Assembly: GCA_025451845.1 (NCBI GenBank)
Contig: JANWJS010000009.1
Location: 1 to 64,000, forward strand
Direction of reading: 5' to 3'
Length of the DNA: 64,000 nt
Origin: Steroidobacteraceae bacterium
GTDB lineage: Bacteria > Pseudomonadota > Gammaproteobacteria > Steroidobacterales > Steroidobacteraceae
Position 1 is the stretch's first letter; every line of letters begins with the position of its first letter. The notes beneath the pieces are model-generated. The model did not search any database. It was not told where the DNA came from and saw only the letters and a list, made by a program, of their open reading frames with translations. Shown here piece by piece: positions 45,663 to 54,432 of the stretch. The translations under genes were made by a program, and so were the position numbers.

Positions 45663-45676
45663 TGACAGCGCTGTCA
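45663..45676. promoter_or_regulatory. LacI-type operator candidate before the second GH3
   Basis: TGACAGCGCTGTCA, a perfect palindrome identical to the site in the MocR gene, 24 bases before the GH3 ATG. Its position right before the gene would allow direct repression. Confidence 0.65.
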
Positions 45677-45700
45677 CCCCGTGGGATTCTGCGCCCGCCT

Positions 45701-48259
45701 ATGCAAACAGCCAAGAACGAGCATTACGGGGTCGGGGTCACCGGGCGCATGGCGCTGCTGGCGGCACTGGGGGCCATTCTCTTCGGGCTCTTCGCCTCCG
45801 CTCAGGCCTACGGCGCCGAGCCGCGGGCCGTCATCCATCCGGAGATCTGGCCCGAGGCCCGGCCGCAGCTGCCACCTGATCCGGCGCTCGAGCGCAAGGT
45901 CAACGCCCTCCTCGCCGGCATGACGCTCGAGCAGAAGGTCGGCCAGGTGATCCAGGGTGATATCTCCACTCTCACCCCCGCGGACCTGAGTCAGTATCCG
46001 CTCGGCTCGGTCTTGAACGGCGGCAACTCCAAGCCCGGCGGCAACACGCTGGCGCCGCCGTCGGCATGGCTCAGCCTCGCGAACCAGTTCTATCTGGCAT
46101 CGATGGCGTTCTCCCAGGGCCCGCACCCCATTCCGGAGTTCTGGGGCATCGACGCCGTACACGGCAACAACGATGTCTATGGCGCAACGGTGTTCCCGCA
46201 GAATGTCGGCCTCGGCGCGACGCACGACCCGGCGCTGATGCGCCTCATCGGCGGCGTCACCGCGGAGGAAGTCCGTGCAGTGGGGCTCGACTGGACTTTC
46301 GGGCCGACGCTCGCGATCGTCAGTGACACTCGCTGGGGACGCAGCTACGAGAGTTATTCCCAGAGCCCGGCGATCGTGCGCCAATACGCGCGCGCCATGG
46401 TGTTGGGTTTGCAGGGCAAGCCCGGCACGCGCGAGTTTCTCGATGCCCATCACGTGATCGCCACCCCGAAGCACTACCTCGGCGACGGCGGCACGCACGG
46501 CGTCGATCAGGGTGACAACACGGAGAGCGAGCAGCAGCTGCGCGACAGCGACGGCGCGGGCTACCCGGTCGCGGTGGCGGCCGGCGCGCAATCCGTCATG
46601 GTCTCATTCTCCAGCTGGCAGGGCGTGAAGATCGTCGCCAGCCACGGCCTGCTCACCGAGGTCCTCAAGGATCGCTGGCACTTCGACGGCTTCACCGTCG
46701 GCGATTGGAATGCGCACGGCCAGGTGCCGGGCTGCACGGATGCAAGCTGCCCCCAGGCCGTCAATGCCGGGCTCGACATGTTCATGGCGCCCACCGACTG
46801 GAAGCAGCTCTACACCAACACCCTGCAACAGGTGCGCTCCGGACAGATTTCGCAGTCGCGGCTCGATGACGCCGTGCGGCGCATCCTGCGGGTGAAGCTG
46901 CGCGACCGGCTCTTCGAGGAAGGGCCGCCCGCCTCGCGGCCGCTCGCCGGACACTTCGATCTACTCGGCTCGCCGCAGCACCGCGCCATCGCACGCCGCG
47001 CCGTGCGCGAGTCACTGGTGCTGCTGAAGAATGAGAACCACCTGCTGCCCTTGAAGCCCCGCGAGCGAGTGCTCGTCGCCGGCGACGGCGCCGACAACAT
47101 CCCGATGCAGTGCGGCGGATGGACCATCACCTGGCAGGGCACCGGCACGACCAACAAGGACTTCCCCCATGGCGAGTCCATCTGGCAAGGCATTGCGCAG
47201 ACGGTGCGCGCCGCCGGCGGCGACGCCGAGCTGAGCGCCGAGGGCACGTTCAAACAGAAACCTGACGTTGCCATCGTCGTCTACGGTGAGAATTCGTACG
47301 CGGAGTTCCAGGGCGACGTACCTAACCTCGCCTTCAGCCCCGGGAACGACACCGACCTCGAGCTCCTGGGCCGCCTGCGCGCCGCGGGTATCCCGGTCGT
47401 CTCCGTCTTCCTCTCCGGCCGGCCTCTCTGGGTGAATCCGGAGCTCAACGCCTCAAATGCGTTCGTTGCGGCCTGGCTCCCCGGTTCAGAGGGCGACGGC
47501 GTCGCCGACGTACTCTTTCGCAAGCCCGACGGCGCGATCCGCTACGACTTTCAGGGCAAGCTGGCCTTCTCCTGGCCGCGCACGCCGCTGCAGTTCGGCA
47601 GCGACACTCCCGGCCAGCGCCTCTTTGCCCTCGGCTATGGCCTGCGGGACGCGAGCAACGGCAACCTCGCCAAGCTGCCGCAGGGGTCCGGCCTGCCCTC
47701 GGCCACCCTGGTCGACACCCAAGTCTTCTTCGCTTCCGGCCGCACCGGCTCCGGCTGGCACTGGGCAGTCGCCGACGACGCCGGCGCCAGCCCGGTGGCG
47801 CGAGGCATCGGCTCGTCCGACGCCGGACGTCTGACTCTCACCGCGATCGACAGGGTCAAGCAGGAAGATGCCCGGCAGCTGCGCTGGTCGGGCACCGGCC
47901 AGTCCACCGCGGAAATCACCGGCGTGACCGCAATCGACCTGACGCGTCAAACCAACGGCCAGATGGCCCTCGGCTTCGATTACCGGGTCGAGGACGCGCC
48001 GAGCGCGCCGGTCACCGTCAGCATGAGTTGCGGCGCCTCTTGCGCCGGCATCGTCGCCGTCACATCAGCTCTGAGCGCGGCACCCCGCGGCCACTGGCAA
48101 CATCTGGACATCCCTCTCGCGTGCTTCGCCTCCGCCGGTGCGAACATGAGCCGAGTGCGCACGCCCTTCGCGCTGCAGACGGTCGGCAAGCTGACGCTCG
48201 CCATCGGCAACATCCGGCTGGAGAGCGGCACGGCGGGCAGCGCCGCCTGCGCTCACTGA
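45701..48259 (+). CDS. GH3 exo-beta-glucosidase/exo-glucanase-like enzyme (ExoP-like), exported
   Basis: An 852-residue GH3. The barrel domain has WGIDAVHGNNDVYGATVFPQ and DTRWGRSYESYS, with the nucleophile Asp in GFTVGDWNAHGQVPGC; the second domain has VRESLVLLKNENHLLPL and AWLPGSEGDGVADVLF. A further C-terminal module (about residues 680-850, TNGQMALGFDYRVEDAPSAP, HWQHLDIPLACFA) resembles a beta-sandwich glycan-binding domain of ExoP-type enzymes. The N-terminus has a signal helix (LLAALGAILFGLFASAQAYG). ATG 45701 is preferred over the frame start at 45656, which lies before the operator. Likely substrate: beta-glucan or xyloglucan oligosaccharides. Confidence 0.9.
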   Translation: MQTAKNEHYGVGVTGRMALLAALGAILFGLFASAQAYGAEPRAVIHPEIWPEARPQLPPDPALERKVNALLAGMTLEQKVGQVIQGDISTLTPADLSQYPLGSVLNGGNSKPGGNTLAPPSAWLSLANQFYLASMAFSQGPHPIPEFWGIDAVHGNNDVYGATVFPQNVGLGATHDPALMRLIGGVTAEEVRAVGLDWTFGPTLAIVSDTRWGRSYESYSQSPAIVRQYARAMVLGLQGKPGTREFLDAHHVIATPKHYLGDGGTHGVDQGDNTESEQQLRDSDGAGYPVAVAAGAQSVMVSFSSWQGVKIVASHGLLTEVLKDRWHFDGFTVGDWNAHGQVPGCTDASCPQAVNAGLDMFMAPTDWKQLYTNTLQQVRSGQISQSRLDDAVRRILRVKLRDRLFEEGPPASRPLAGHFDLLGSPQHRAIARRAVRESLVLLKNENHLLPLKPRERVLVAGDGADNIPMQCGGWTITWQGTGTTNKDFPHGESIWQGIAQTVRAAGGDAELSAEGTFKQKPDVAIVVYGENSYAEFQGDVPNLAFSPGNDTDLELLGRLRAAGIPVVSVFLSGRPLWVNPELNASNAFVAAWLPGSEGDGVADVLFRKPDGAIRYDFQGKLAFSWPRTPLQFGSDTPGQRLFALGYGLRDASNGNLAKLPQGSGLPSATLVDTQVFFASGRTGSGWHWAVADDAGASPVARGIGSSDAGRLTLTAIDRVKQEDARQLRWSGTGQSTAEITGVTAIDLTRQTNGQMALGFDYRVEDAPSAPVTVSMSCGASCAGIVAVTSALSAAPRGHWQHLDIPLACFASAGANMSRVRTPFALQTVGKLTLAIGNIRLESGTAGSAACAH

Positions 48260-48405
48260 CTACGAGCTCGCACCGCCTGCAATCGCGCATCGCGAATCGC
48301 TCATCTCCATCGGCATCTTTTTGATGAGGGAGCGCATCCCGCGCCGCTCGCTCAGTCTGCCGGGCGTATCATTGCGATCTGCTCACCTGCGATTGCGGAG
48401 GCCAT

Positions 48406-49797
48406 GTGCCCGAACCGACAGCACCAGTGAGCGCCGCACGGCGCCCCGCGCGCGTTCCTGCGGCACCGGACACCCACGCCATCGTAATCGGCGCCAGCAT
48501 GGCGGGCCTGCTGGCCGCCCGCGTGTTGTGCGACCACTTCGCACGCGTGACGCTCGTGGAACGGGACGCGCTGCCCGATGGGGTGCAAGCGCGCAAGGGC
48601 GTGCCTCAGGGTCGCCATCTGCACGTGCTCCACACGAAGGGTGAGGAAATTCTCAATGGATGGTTTCCCGGCTTGAGCGCCGACCTGGTGGCGAGCGGGG
48701 CCACGCGACTCGATATCCCGGGCGACCTGCTCTGGTTTCACCTCGGCGGCTACAACGTGCGCTTCCAGAGCGGACTCACGACCCTCGCCATGAGCCGCCC
48801 TCTGCTCGAGACCCATGTGTACCGCCGCGTGTTGAGACTCCCGAATCTTGTTTGCCGCCCGCGGCATGAGGCCATCACCTTGGCCACCAATCCCGATCGC
48901 AGCCGGGTGACGGGAGTCATCGTGCGCCGAGTGCCTGCCGACGGTTGCACGGAATTGCTCGAGGCAGATCTCGTCGTCGATGCCTCCGGCCGCGGCTCGC
49001 GATCGCCTGCATGGCTGGAATTGCTCGGCTATCGGCGCCCCACCGAGAGCACCGTAACCATCGGCTTCGGCTATACCACCCGCCTTTATCGGCAGGACGC
49101 CGCAAGCCTGCCGCAAGCCAAGGCCATCTTCATCCAACCTACACCGCCGCAGCAGAAGCGCGTGGGAGCCCTGTTTCCGATCGAAGAAGGGCGCTGGATC
49201 GTGACGCTGGGCGGTTATCGCGACCATCACGCGCCCGCGGATGAACAAGGCTTTCTGGCGCATGCACGCGCCCTCTGCGCGCCAGATCTTCACCGTGTCC
49301 TGGAGCGAGCGGAACCGGTGTCCGACTTCATCGTGCACGGCTTTCCCTCGAACCTGAGGCGCCATTACGAGCGGATGAGGGATTTCCCGGAGCGCTATCT
49401 GGTCGTCGGCGACGCGATGTGCAGCTTCAATCCCATCTACGCGCAGGGCATGACCGTGAGCGCCTGGGAGGCCGAGGCGCTCGATGGAATGCTGCGGCAG
49501 CGCGCCACGACGCCCGCGAAAGCGGCCACCCGCGCCTACTTCACCGCGGCGGCAAGGATGATCGACAAATCGTGGCGCATAGCGGCAGGCGAGGATTTCC
49601 GCTATGCGGGCGTTGCAGGCTCCAAGGCGCTCGGGACCGATATCATCAACTGGTACGTCGGCCGCGTGCACAAGGCGACGCACCGCGATCCGGCCATCTC
49701 CGCAGCCTTCATCAAGGTGCTGATGTCACTGGAAGCTCCGACATCTCTATTCAAGCCGGGCACCGCGCTGACAGTATTGAAAGGCGCTCGTGCCTAG
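48406..49797 (+). CDS. FAD-dependent oxidoreductase/monooxygenase-like protein
   Basis: A 463-residue flavoprotein. It has the dinucleotide-binding motif AIVIGASMAGLLAARVL and the acid-ended strand VTLVERD, then RKGVPQGRHLHVL and the second FAD motif YLVVGDAMCSFNPIYAQGMT. This resembles geranylgeranyl-reductase/PHBH-like monooxygenases, but the substrate cannot be told. The GTG at 48406 has GGAGG 5 bases upstream. It stands alone, 146 bases after GH3 and convergent with the DGPF gene. Confidence 0.82.
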   Translation: MPEPTAPVSAARRPARVPAAPDTHAIVIGASMAGLLAARVLCDHFARVTLVERDALPDGVQARKGVPQGRHLHVLHTKGEEILNGWFPGLSADLVASGATRLDIPGDLLWFHLGGYNVRFQSGLTTLAMSRPLLETHVYRRVLRLPNLVCRPRHEAITLATNPDRSRVTGVIVRRVPADGCTELLEADLVVDASGRGSRSPAWLELLGYRRPTESTVTIGFGYTTRLYRQDAASLPQAKAIFIQPTPPQQKRVGALFPIEEGRWIVTLGGYRDHHAPADEQGFLAHARALCAPDLHRVLERAEPVSDFIVHGFPSNLRRHYERMRDFPERYLVVGDAMCSFNPIYAQGMTVSAWEAEALDGMLRQRATTPAKAATRAYFTAAARMIDKSWRIAAGEDFRYAGVAGSKALGTDIINWYVGRVHKATHRDPAISAAFIKVLMSLEAPTSLFKPGTALTVLKGARA

Positions 49798-49834
49798 GCC
49801 GGCTCGGATATCGACACCTTCGAGATCAGCTCTC

Positions 49835-50215
49835 TCATCGCTTTTCCCCTCGATCCCAAGCCTCTAAGTCCTCCAGCGAGTACAGCGGACGAATCTCAAC
49901 CTGCGAGTCCGCTGGCATGGGGGACTTCTTCGCCCATGCGACGGCCTCTTCGATGGACTTCACCTCCCACAGTGCGAAACCCGCGACCAATTCTTTCGTC
50001 TCGGCAAACGGTCCGTCTATCACGGTGGGATTCTTGCCTGAGAACTGCACGCGCTTGGCAAAGCGGGTTGGTTTGAGTCCACCGAGTATTTCCACCTTGA
50101 TGCCCGCGGCGATGAGAGCCTCGTTATACTTCTCCATCGCGGACATCGCCTCGGGAGTGGGCGGCACGCCGGCTTCGGTGTCCGGGGTCGCTTTACCAAT
50201 CACCATGACTTTCAT
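49835..50215 (-). CDS. YCII/DGPF-domain protein, partner of the ECF42-like sigma factor
   Basis: A 126-residue ferredoxin-like-fold protein with the diagnostic TVIDGPFAETKELVAGFALW. ATG 50215 is preceded by AGGAGATGTGTA. DGPF proteins are the conserved neighbours and targets of ECF42 sigma factors, and here the sigma gene is divergent. A TGTCGG-N17-CGTCCTTG promoter-like site faces this gene 30 bases upstream. The function of the DGPF protein is not established. Confidence 0.9.
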   Translation of the reverse strand: MKVMVIGKATPDTEAGVPPTPEAMSAMEKYNEALIAAGIKVEILGGLKPTRFAKRVQFSGKNPTVIDGPFAETKELVAGFALWEVKSIEEAVAWAKKSPMPADSQVEIRPLYSLEDLEAWDRGEKR

Positions 50216-50247
50216 TACACATCTCCTGCCTGGGGTGAATTGCGCTT

Positions 50248-50278
50248 CAAGGACGCCCTGAGGATCTCTCTGCCGACA
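50248..50278 (-). promoter_or_regulatory. ECF42-type promoter facing the DGPF gene
   Basis: On the minus strand: TGTCGG (50278-50273), 17 bases, then CGTCCTTG (50255-50248). Spacing and both boxes are identical to the plus-strand copy at 50303. The TGTCG-type -35 fits what is described for ECF42 factors. Confidence 0.7.
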
Positions 50279-50302
50279 ATCGCAGGGGAAATATTTGCAT
50301 CC

Positions 50303-50333
50303 TGTCGGTCCGGAGCATAGTCCATCGTCCTTG
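50303..50333 (+). promoter_or_regulatory. ECF42-type promoter facing the sigma gene
   Basis: TGTCGG (50303-50308), 17 bases, then CGTCCTTG (50326-50333). Transcription would begin only a few bases before the ATG at 50340, giving a nearly leaderless mRNA and autoregulation of the sigma factor. It rules out the in-frame TTG at 50295 as the start. Confidence 0.68.
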
Positions 50334-50339
50334 CAGCAG

Positions 50340-51593
50340 ATGCACGACCCGGCGCACATCGATATCGCTATTTCAGGGGCTCGGCCGAAGGCCGTTGCAG
50401 CCCTTCTGCGGTACTTCCGTGACCTGGACACGGCTGAGGAGGCATTTCAGGAAGCCTGCCTTCGCGCTGTGCAGACCTGGCCCGATAAAGGGCCGCCCCG
50501 AGACCCCGCGGCGTGGCTCATTACGGTCGGGCGCAATGCGGCCGTCGACACCAAGCGCCGTATCCGCTCCATCGGACCGTTGCCTGAGGCTGATGCCCTC
50601 CCGGACGCCCGCGACGACCTGGCTCCGGAACGCCTCGACGAGAGTCACTATGGAGACGACATCCTGCGGCTGTTGTTCGTCTGCGGGCACCCCGCCCTGC
50701 CCGCGACCCAGCAGATCGCCCTCGCACTGCGCATCGTATCCGGGCTCACGGTGGAGCAGATTGCCAAGGCATTCCTGGTGTCTCCCGCTGCGATGGAGCA
50801 GCGGATCACCCGCGCCAAGCGGGTGATTGCGGAAGCGGGCGTCGAATTTGACGCACCCGGCGCTGACGAGCGGCGCACGCGGCTCGCCGCCGTTGCGACG
50901 ATGATCTATCTCATCTTCAATGAGGGCTACGGTAGCACTCCGGACACCGCCGCGGCGCGCGCGGTGCTCGCGGACGAAGCCATCCGCCTGGGGCGGCTGC
51001 TGTTGAGCCTTTTCCCAACCGATCCCGAGGTCTTCGGGCTTCTGGCTCTGATGCTGCTGCAACAGTCCCGCGCGCCGGCACGCTTCGATGCGCATGGCGA
51101 GATCGTATTGCTCGAGGAGCAGGATCGGAGCCGCTGGAAACGGACGCTCATCGATGAAGCGCGGCTGTTGCTGGAAAGAGCTTCCGTGAGCCAAAGCCTG
51201 GGCCCTTACCAACTTCAGGCGGCCATTGCCGCGCTCCATGCCCGCGCGACCCGGCCCGAAGACACGTTGTGGAAAGAGATCGACTCGCTGTATCAGGTGC
51301 TCGAAGCCCTGCAGCCCTCTCCCGTGGTGACGCTCAATCGAGCCGTGGCAGTTTGGAAGCTGCGAGGTCCTGAGGCTGCGCTGGAGTTGATCGACCCGTT
51401 AAGAAGCGAGCTGGATGCCTACTTCTATTGGCACGGGTTGCGGGGCACGCTGCTCAAAGAACTGAATAAGCCGGACGAAGCTCGCGGTGCGCTGAACCGT
51501 GCCATCGCCCTGGCGAATTCCGTTGCGGAAGCCAAACTCATCCGGCGCGAGCTGGACAGTCTTGGGGCGGCGCCTGCTACGCGACTACCGTGA
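50340..51593 (+). CDS. ECF42-like RNA polymerase sigma factor with C-terminal TPR-like extension
   Basis: A 417-residue sigma factor. Region 2 is at residues 15-85 (ALLRYFRDLDTAEEAFQEAC, DPAAWLITVGRNAAVDTKRR) and region 4 at about 125-180 (ALRIVSGLTVEQIAKAFLVS, AAMEQRITRAKRVI). The long C-terminal part (TLNRAVAVWKLRGPEAALEL, EARGALNRAIALANSVAEAK) is TPR-like and is characteristic of the ECF42 group, which has no anti-sigma gene. ATG 50340 lies just after the predicted promoter. The gene end overlaps the convergent small gene by 17 bases. Confidence 0.92.
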   Translation: MHDPAHIDIAISGARPKAVAALLRYFRDLDTAEEAFQEACLRAVQTWPDKGPPRDPAAWLITVGRNAAVDTKRRIRSIGPLPEADALPDARDDLAPERLDESHYGDDILRLLFVCGHPALPATQQIALALRIVSGLTVEQIAKAFLVSPAAMEQRITRAKRVIAEAGVEFDAPGADERRTRLAAVATMIYLIFNEGYGSTPDTAAARAVLADEAIRLGRLLLSLFPTDPEVFGLLALMLLQQSRAPARFDAHGEIVLLEEQDRSRWKRTLIDEARLLLERASVSQSLGPYQLQAAIAALHARATRPEDTLWKEIDSLYQVLEALQPSPVVTLNRAVAVWKLRGPEAALELIDPLRSELDAYFYWHGLRGTLLKELNKPDEARGALNRAIALANSVAEAKLIRRELDSLGAAPATRLP

Positions 51594-51789
51594 CGGACCG
51601 ACCTGGCCGCGCGGCCTCGTGATACAGGTCGTCCAGATATCGCGCGATCTCTGCCGGCGTCTGAATTTCCTCCGGGATCGCCAGGTTGTTGATCCTCACG
51701 CGCTTGCCGGGAGCGATGCGGTAGGCCACCCATTGACCGTTTTCCCGACGAACCTCGATTCGAAACCGTCCGTACACGTCGAATTTCAT
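51577..51789 (-). CDS. Small conserved hypothetical protein (70 residues)
   Basis: The frame encodes MKFDVYGRFRIEVRRENGQW, then an Arg-rich middle, then AEIARYLDDLYHEAARPG. The mRNA has GGAGGCGCG just before the ATG, so translation is likely. It looks like a small conserved family of unknown function (I recall DUF7661-like sequences, not checked). Its stop lies within the sigma gene by 17 bases, converging. Cytoplasmic, no signal. Confidence 0.75.
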   Translation of the reverse strand: MKFDVYGRFRIEVRRENGQWVAYRIAPGKRVRINNLAIPEEIQTPAEIARYLDDLYHEAARPGRSVTVVA

Positions 51790-51862
51790 CGCGCCTCCCT
51801 CGAAGAAGCGACCGCGAAAAACAATCCAACGAACGATGGCATGTCGCGAGTCTCGACCGCAA

Positions 51863-54118
51863 TCAGGGATTGCGAGCGCGCGGCTCCCCATAAACGATCC
51901 CCCGCCCGTCCGTGCCCACATAGACCCGCCCGAAGACTCGCGGATCACCGGCGATGCAGCGGAATCTGCGGCCGTATTGATGCGGGCCGTCGTTGATACG
52001 TATCCACGAGGAGCCCTCGTCGTCGGAGCGCCAGATCGCGAACGTGTCATCTTTCATGCCCAGAGCGTAGAGCGCGGGATAGCGACGGCCAGGCGGTGCC
52101 TTGCCGAAACTGAGAGCCGCCACGAAGATGCCGCCGTCCAGCCGCGAGAACGAGCGGCCCGCGTCAATGGAATGGAACAATCCCGCGCGCGACACCACCC
52201 ATAGGTCACCGCCGCGCCCCGGCGTCGCAATGAGCGGCCACTGCCGTTCAGGGGACCTGGGCACATCATTCTGTAAGCTCGCCGGCAATCCGCGGCTGAC
52301 GCGTTGACGGAACGTCCTGCCGCCATCCGTGCTCACGTAAAGTGACGATGTGCGCAAGTCGAGCGCATAAAAGGTTTCCGGTGCCACCCTGTCTGCAATC
52401 GGATGTGCTCCGGTCGGAAGGCCCCGCGCTGGCGTCCAGGATCGCCCGCGGTCGAGGGTGACGAGTGGCATTGGCGCCGTTACCATGAATGCGCGTCCGT
52501 CCGCAGAAACGGTTATGGCGGACGTAGCGCCGGAAGGTTTCAGCGGCTGCCAGGATCGCGCCGAATCCAGCGAATACGCTAGCGTTGGTGCTCCAGGCCC
52601 GGCGCCCGGTGCGGGCGCACGTGACGGTGTGCCACTGCGGACGAGCACCCTCGGCTCCGATCCGGCGTAGTCGATCTCGTCCGTGTTGGCGAATACCGGG
52701 TGGGTGAATTGCTCGGTGGGCGAGCGCGAAAGATCCTCATGCGCAAACCCGCTGATATCTCCCAACCCGCTGAGGAGGTGTGGGCCCTCCGGCGGGCTCA
52801 CCAATGTGAGGACTGCCGTCTGCTCGATACCGCGAACCCATGGTTTCCAGACGATGCCCTTGCCCTGATCCGCATTGAGCAGCTGCTGCGTGGCGTAGAC
52901 CGTCGCGCCAGTCGTGTACGCGACGTGCCCGGAGTCGAACGGATCGATCGCCACGCCCGCCATCCACCAGCCGAAATCCGCTTCCGGCTCACCCCAGAGG
53001 AGGAACGGGCTCGCGGTGACATCACGGCGGCTCAGAGCGCGGAGATTCTGCCAGGTACGGCCGCCGTCCGTCGTCCGCCACAGGATATCGCCTGGATGCC
53101 AGCGGTTGAGGGTCGCGACCACAAGGGTGCCCGGCCGCTGCGCATCGACGCTGAGGCCCATGTATCCACCGGGCGCGCGAGGTACTCCTCGTTCGGGTGT
53201 GATATCAGTCCAGTGCCCGGAGCGCGTGTCATAACGGAACACACCACCATCGGTCACACCGTTCGGTCCGACTCCGTTGCTGTAAGTGATATACAGGATG
53301 CCCTGCGAGTCGAGCTGGGCATGCACGGGCACTAACGTGCCGCGCGGTTGCCCCGATACGGCCGTCCAGCTGGCCCCGGCATCATCGGAACGGTAGAGGT
53401 GTTGGGCGGCGGCGTCAGTGACCCCGACGAAGATGCGTCGTGCAGGCTGCCCTCTCCGATCACTCGACGGATCGATCACCACGAAACTGATGCCGGTCTC
53501 GCCGCGCGCCGCCGCTCGCCAACCCACTCCGTGGATCGGAAAGGAGCTGACACGTGACCACCTCTCGCCGCGATCCGTACTGCGCTGCAAGCCGTCGTAG
53601 CGTGAGCCGAAATAGAGAAGCGACCGGTCACTCGGATCGAGCGCGAGCCGCTCGCCGACTCCCCGCCCCGGCTCGTTGCCTCCCATGCGAAACGGCGTCG
53701 GGAAGATCTGCCAGGTTTTGCCCCGATCTTGCGAGCGCAGGATGGCGGCAGGCTCGGACGCGTACATCCCCGCCGCCACATACACAACGTTCGGATCCAC
53801 AGGATCCGCGGCGATGCCTTCGATGCCGAAGTAGCTCGACTGCGCGATGCCGTCCTCGAGAGGTATCCACGCCTGGCGGCGCGCACTCCAGCGGTAGATG
53901 CCTCCCATGTCCGTTCGCAAATAGGCAAGTCCGCGCTGCGCGCGGCTGAAGACGATATCGGGCGCAAAGCCTCCGGCGCCGACCGTGACATTCCGCCAGA
54001 GGTAGCTCGGGGTCTTCTGCACGGCCGCAGCGGCAACAACCCCCACCGCCCAGACGCAAGCCGCGATCACTACGGCGAGCGGGCGCCGCCACCTGGCCAA
54101 ATTGTCAGTGTGCATCAT
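51863..54118 (-). CDS. GH74 xyloglucanase, exported
   Basis: A 751-residue tandem seven-bladed propeller enzyme. The GH74 opening NVTVGAGGFAPDIVFSRAQR, GLAYLRTDMGGIYRW and ILRSQDRGKTWQIFP are typical, with many Asp-box-like repeats (SDDAGASWTAVSG, TTDGGRTWQNLRA, STDGGRTFRQRVS). It should cut the xyloglucan backbone, feeding the GH31/GH35 operon 40 kb away. The signal helix is LAVVIAACVWAVGVVAAAAVQ. I use ATG 54118, with GGAG 8 bases upstream; the frame is open to 54499 but that part has no family residues and lies under the antitoxin genes. No LacI-type operator is seen before it. Confidence 0.9.
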   Translation of the reverse strand: MMHTDNLARWRRPLAVVIAACVWAVGVVAAAAVQKTPSYLWRNVTVGAGGFAPDIVFSRAQRGLAYLRTDMGGIYRWSARRQAWIPLEDGIAQSSYFGIEGIAADPVDPNVVYVAAGMYASEPAAILRSQDRGKTWQIFPTPFRMGGNEPGRGVGERLALDPSDRSLLYFGSRYDGLQRSTDRGERWSRVSSFPIHGVGWRAAARGETGISFVVIDPSSDRRGQPARRIFVGVTDAAAQHLYRSDDAGASWTAVSGQPRGTLVPVHAQLDSQGILYITYSNGVGPNGVTDGGVFRYDTRSGHWTDITPERGVPRAPGGYMGLSVDAQRPGTLVVATLNRWHPGDILWRTTDGGRTWQNLRALSRRDVTASPFLLWGEPEADFGWWMAGVAIDPFDSGHVAYTTGATVYATQQLLNADQGKGIVWKPWVRGIEQTAVLTLVSPPEGPHLLSGLGDISGFAHEDLSRSPTEQFTHPVFANTDEIDYAGSEPRVLVRSGTPSRAPAPGAGPGAPTLAYSLDSARSWQPLKPSGATSAITVSADGRAFMVTAPMPLVTLDRGRSWTPARGLPTGAHPIADRVAPETFYALDLRTSSLYVSTDGGRTFRQRVSRGLPASLQNDVPRSPERQWPLIATPGRGGDLWVVSRAGLFHSIDAGRSFSRLDGGIFVAALSFGKAPPGRRYPALYALGMKDDTFAIWRSDDEGSSWIRINDGPHQYGRRFRCIAGDPRVFGRVYVGTDGRGIVYGEPRARNP

Positions 54119-54250
54119 CGCATTTGCTCCAGCCGACATAGGCGCGGCCCGCAAATTTACACGAACGCAGAGGCTATTGCGGCTGCCTGGCGAGCCGCCG
54201 ATGGCTACCTTGGCCTCGCCGGCGCCCTTCCATTTCCAACCCGCTTGACA

Positions 54251-54269
54251 TAGTGAATATAATTCACTA
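54251..54269. promoter_or_regulatory. Palindrome, probable operator of the antitoxin-like pair
   Basis: TAGTGAATATAATTCACTA, 8-base perfect arms with a 3-base centre, between the GH74 start and the small genes. AT-rich palindromes of this kind are usual autoregulatory operators of toxin-antitoxin genes. It contains TATAAT, which could be a -10 box. Confidence 0.55.
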
Positions 54270-54315
54270 GCCTCATCCAGATAGCGCGGCGGTTGTCGCG
54301 CTAGATACCCTCGAG

Positions 54316-54432
54316 GTGCTGAGTGGTTGGGTCGCTGTGAGCATCCTGACCGAGGCACGCGACTGGGCGAGCAGTCCTTCAGCGAAGATCGCCGCCGAAT
54401 GGCTGCGGCTGAATCCGGAGAAGCGGCGGTGA
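54316..54432 (+). CDS. Small ORF or toxin remnant coupled to the DUF2442 gene
   Basis: A 38-codon frame from a GTG at 54316 (VLSGWVAVSILTEARDWASS onward, ending WLRLNPEKRR). Its stop overlaps the next GTG as GTGA, the arrangement of a coupled pair. I do not recognise the family. It may be the tail of a lost toxin, since a full partner of DUF2442 proteins is normally longer. Confidence 0.35.
   Translation: MLSGWVAVSILTEARDWASSPSAKIAAEWLRLNPEKRR

Noticed and set aside
54245-54263. TTGACA and TATAAT as a sigma-70 promoter before the DUF2442 pair
   Set aside because: The two boxes are only 7 bases apart, too close for one promoter; the palindrome is the better reading.
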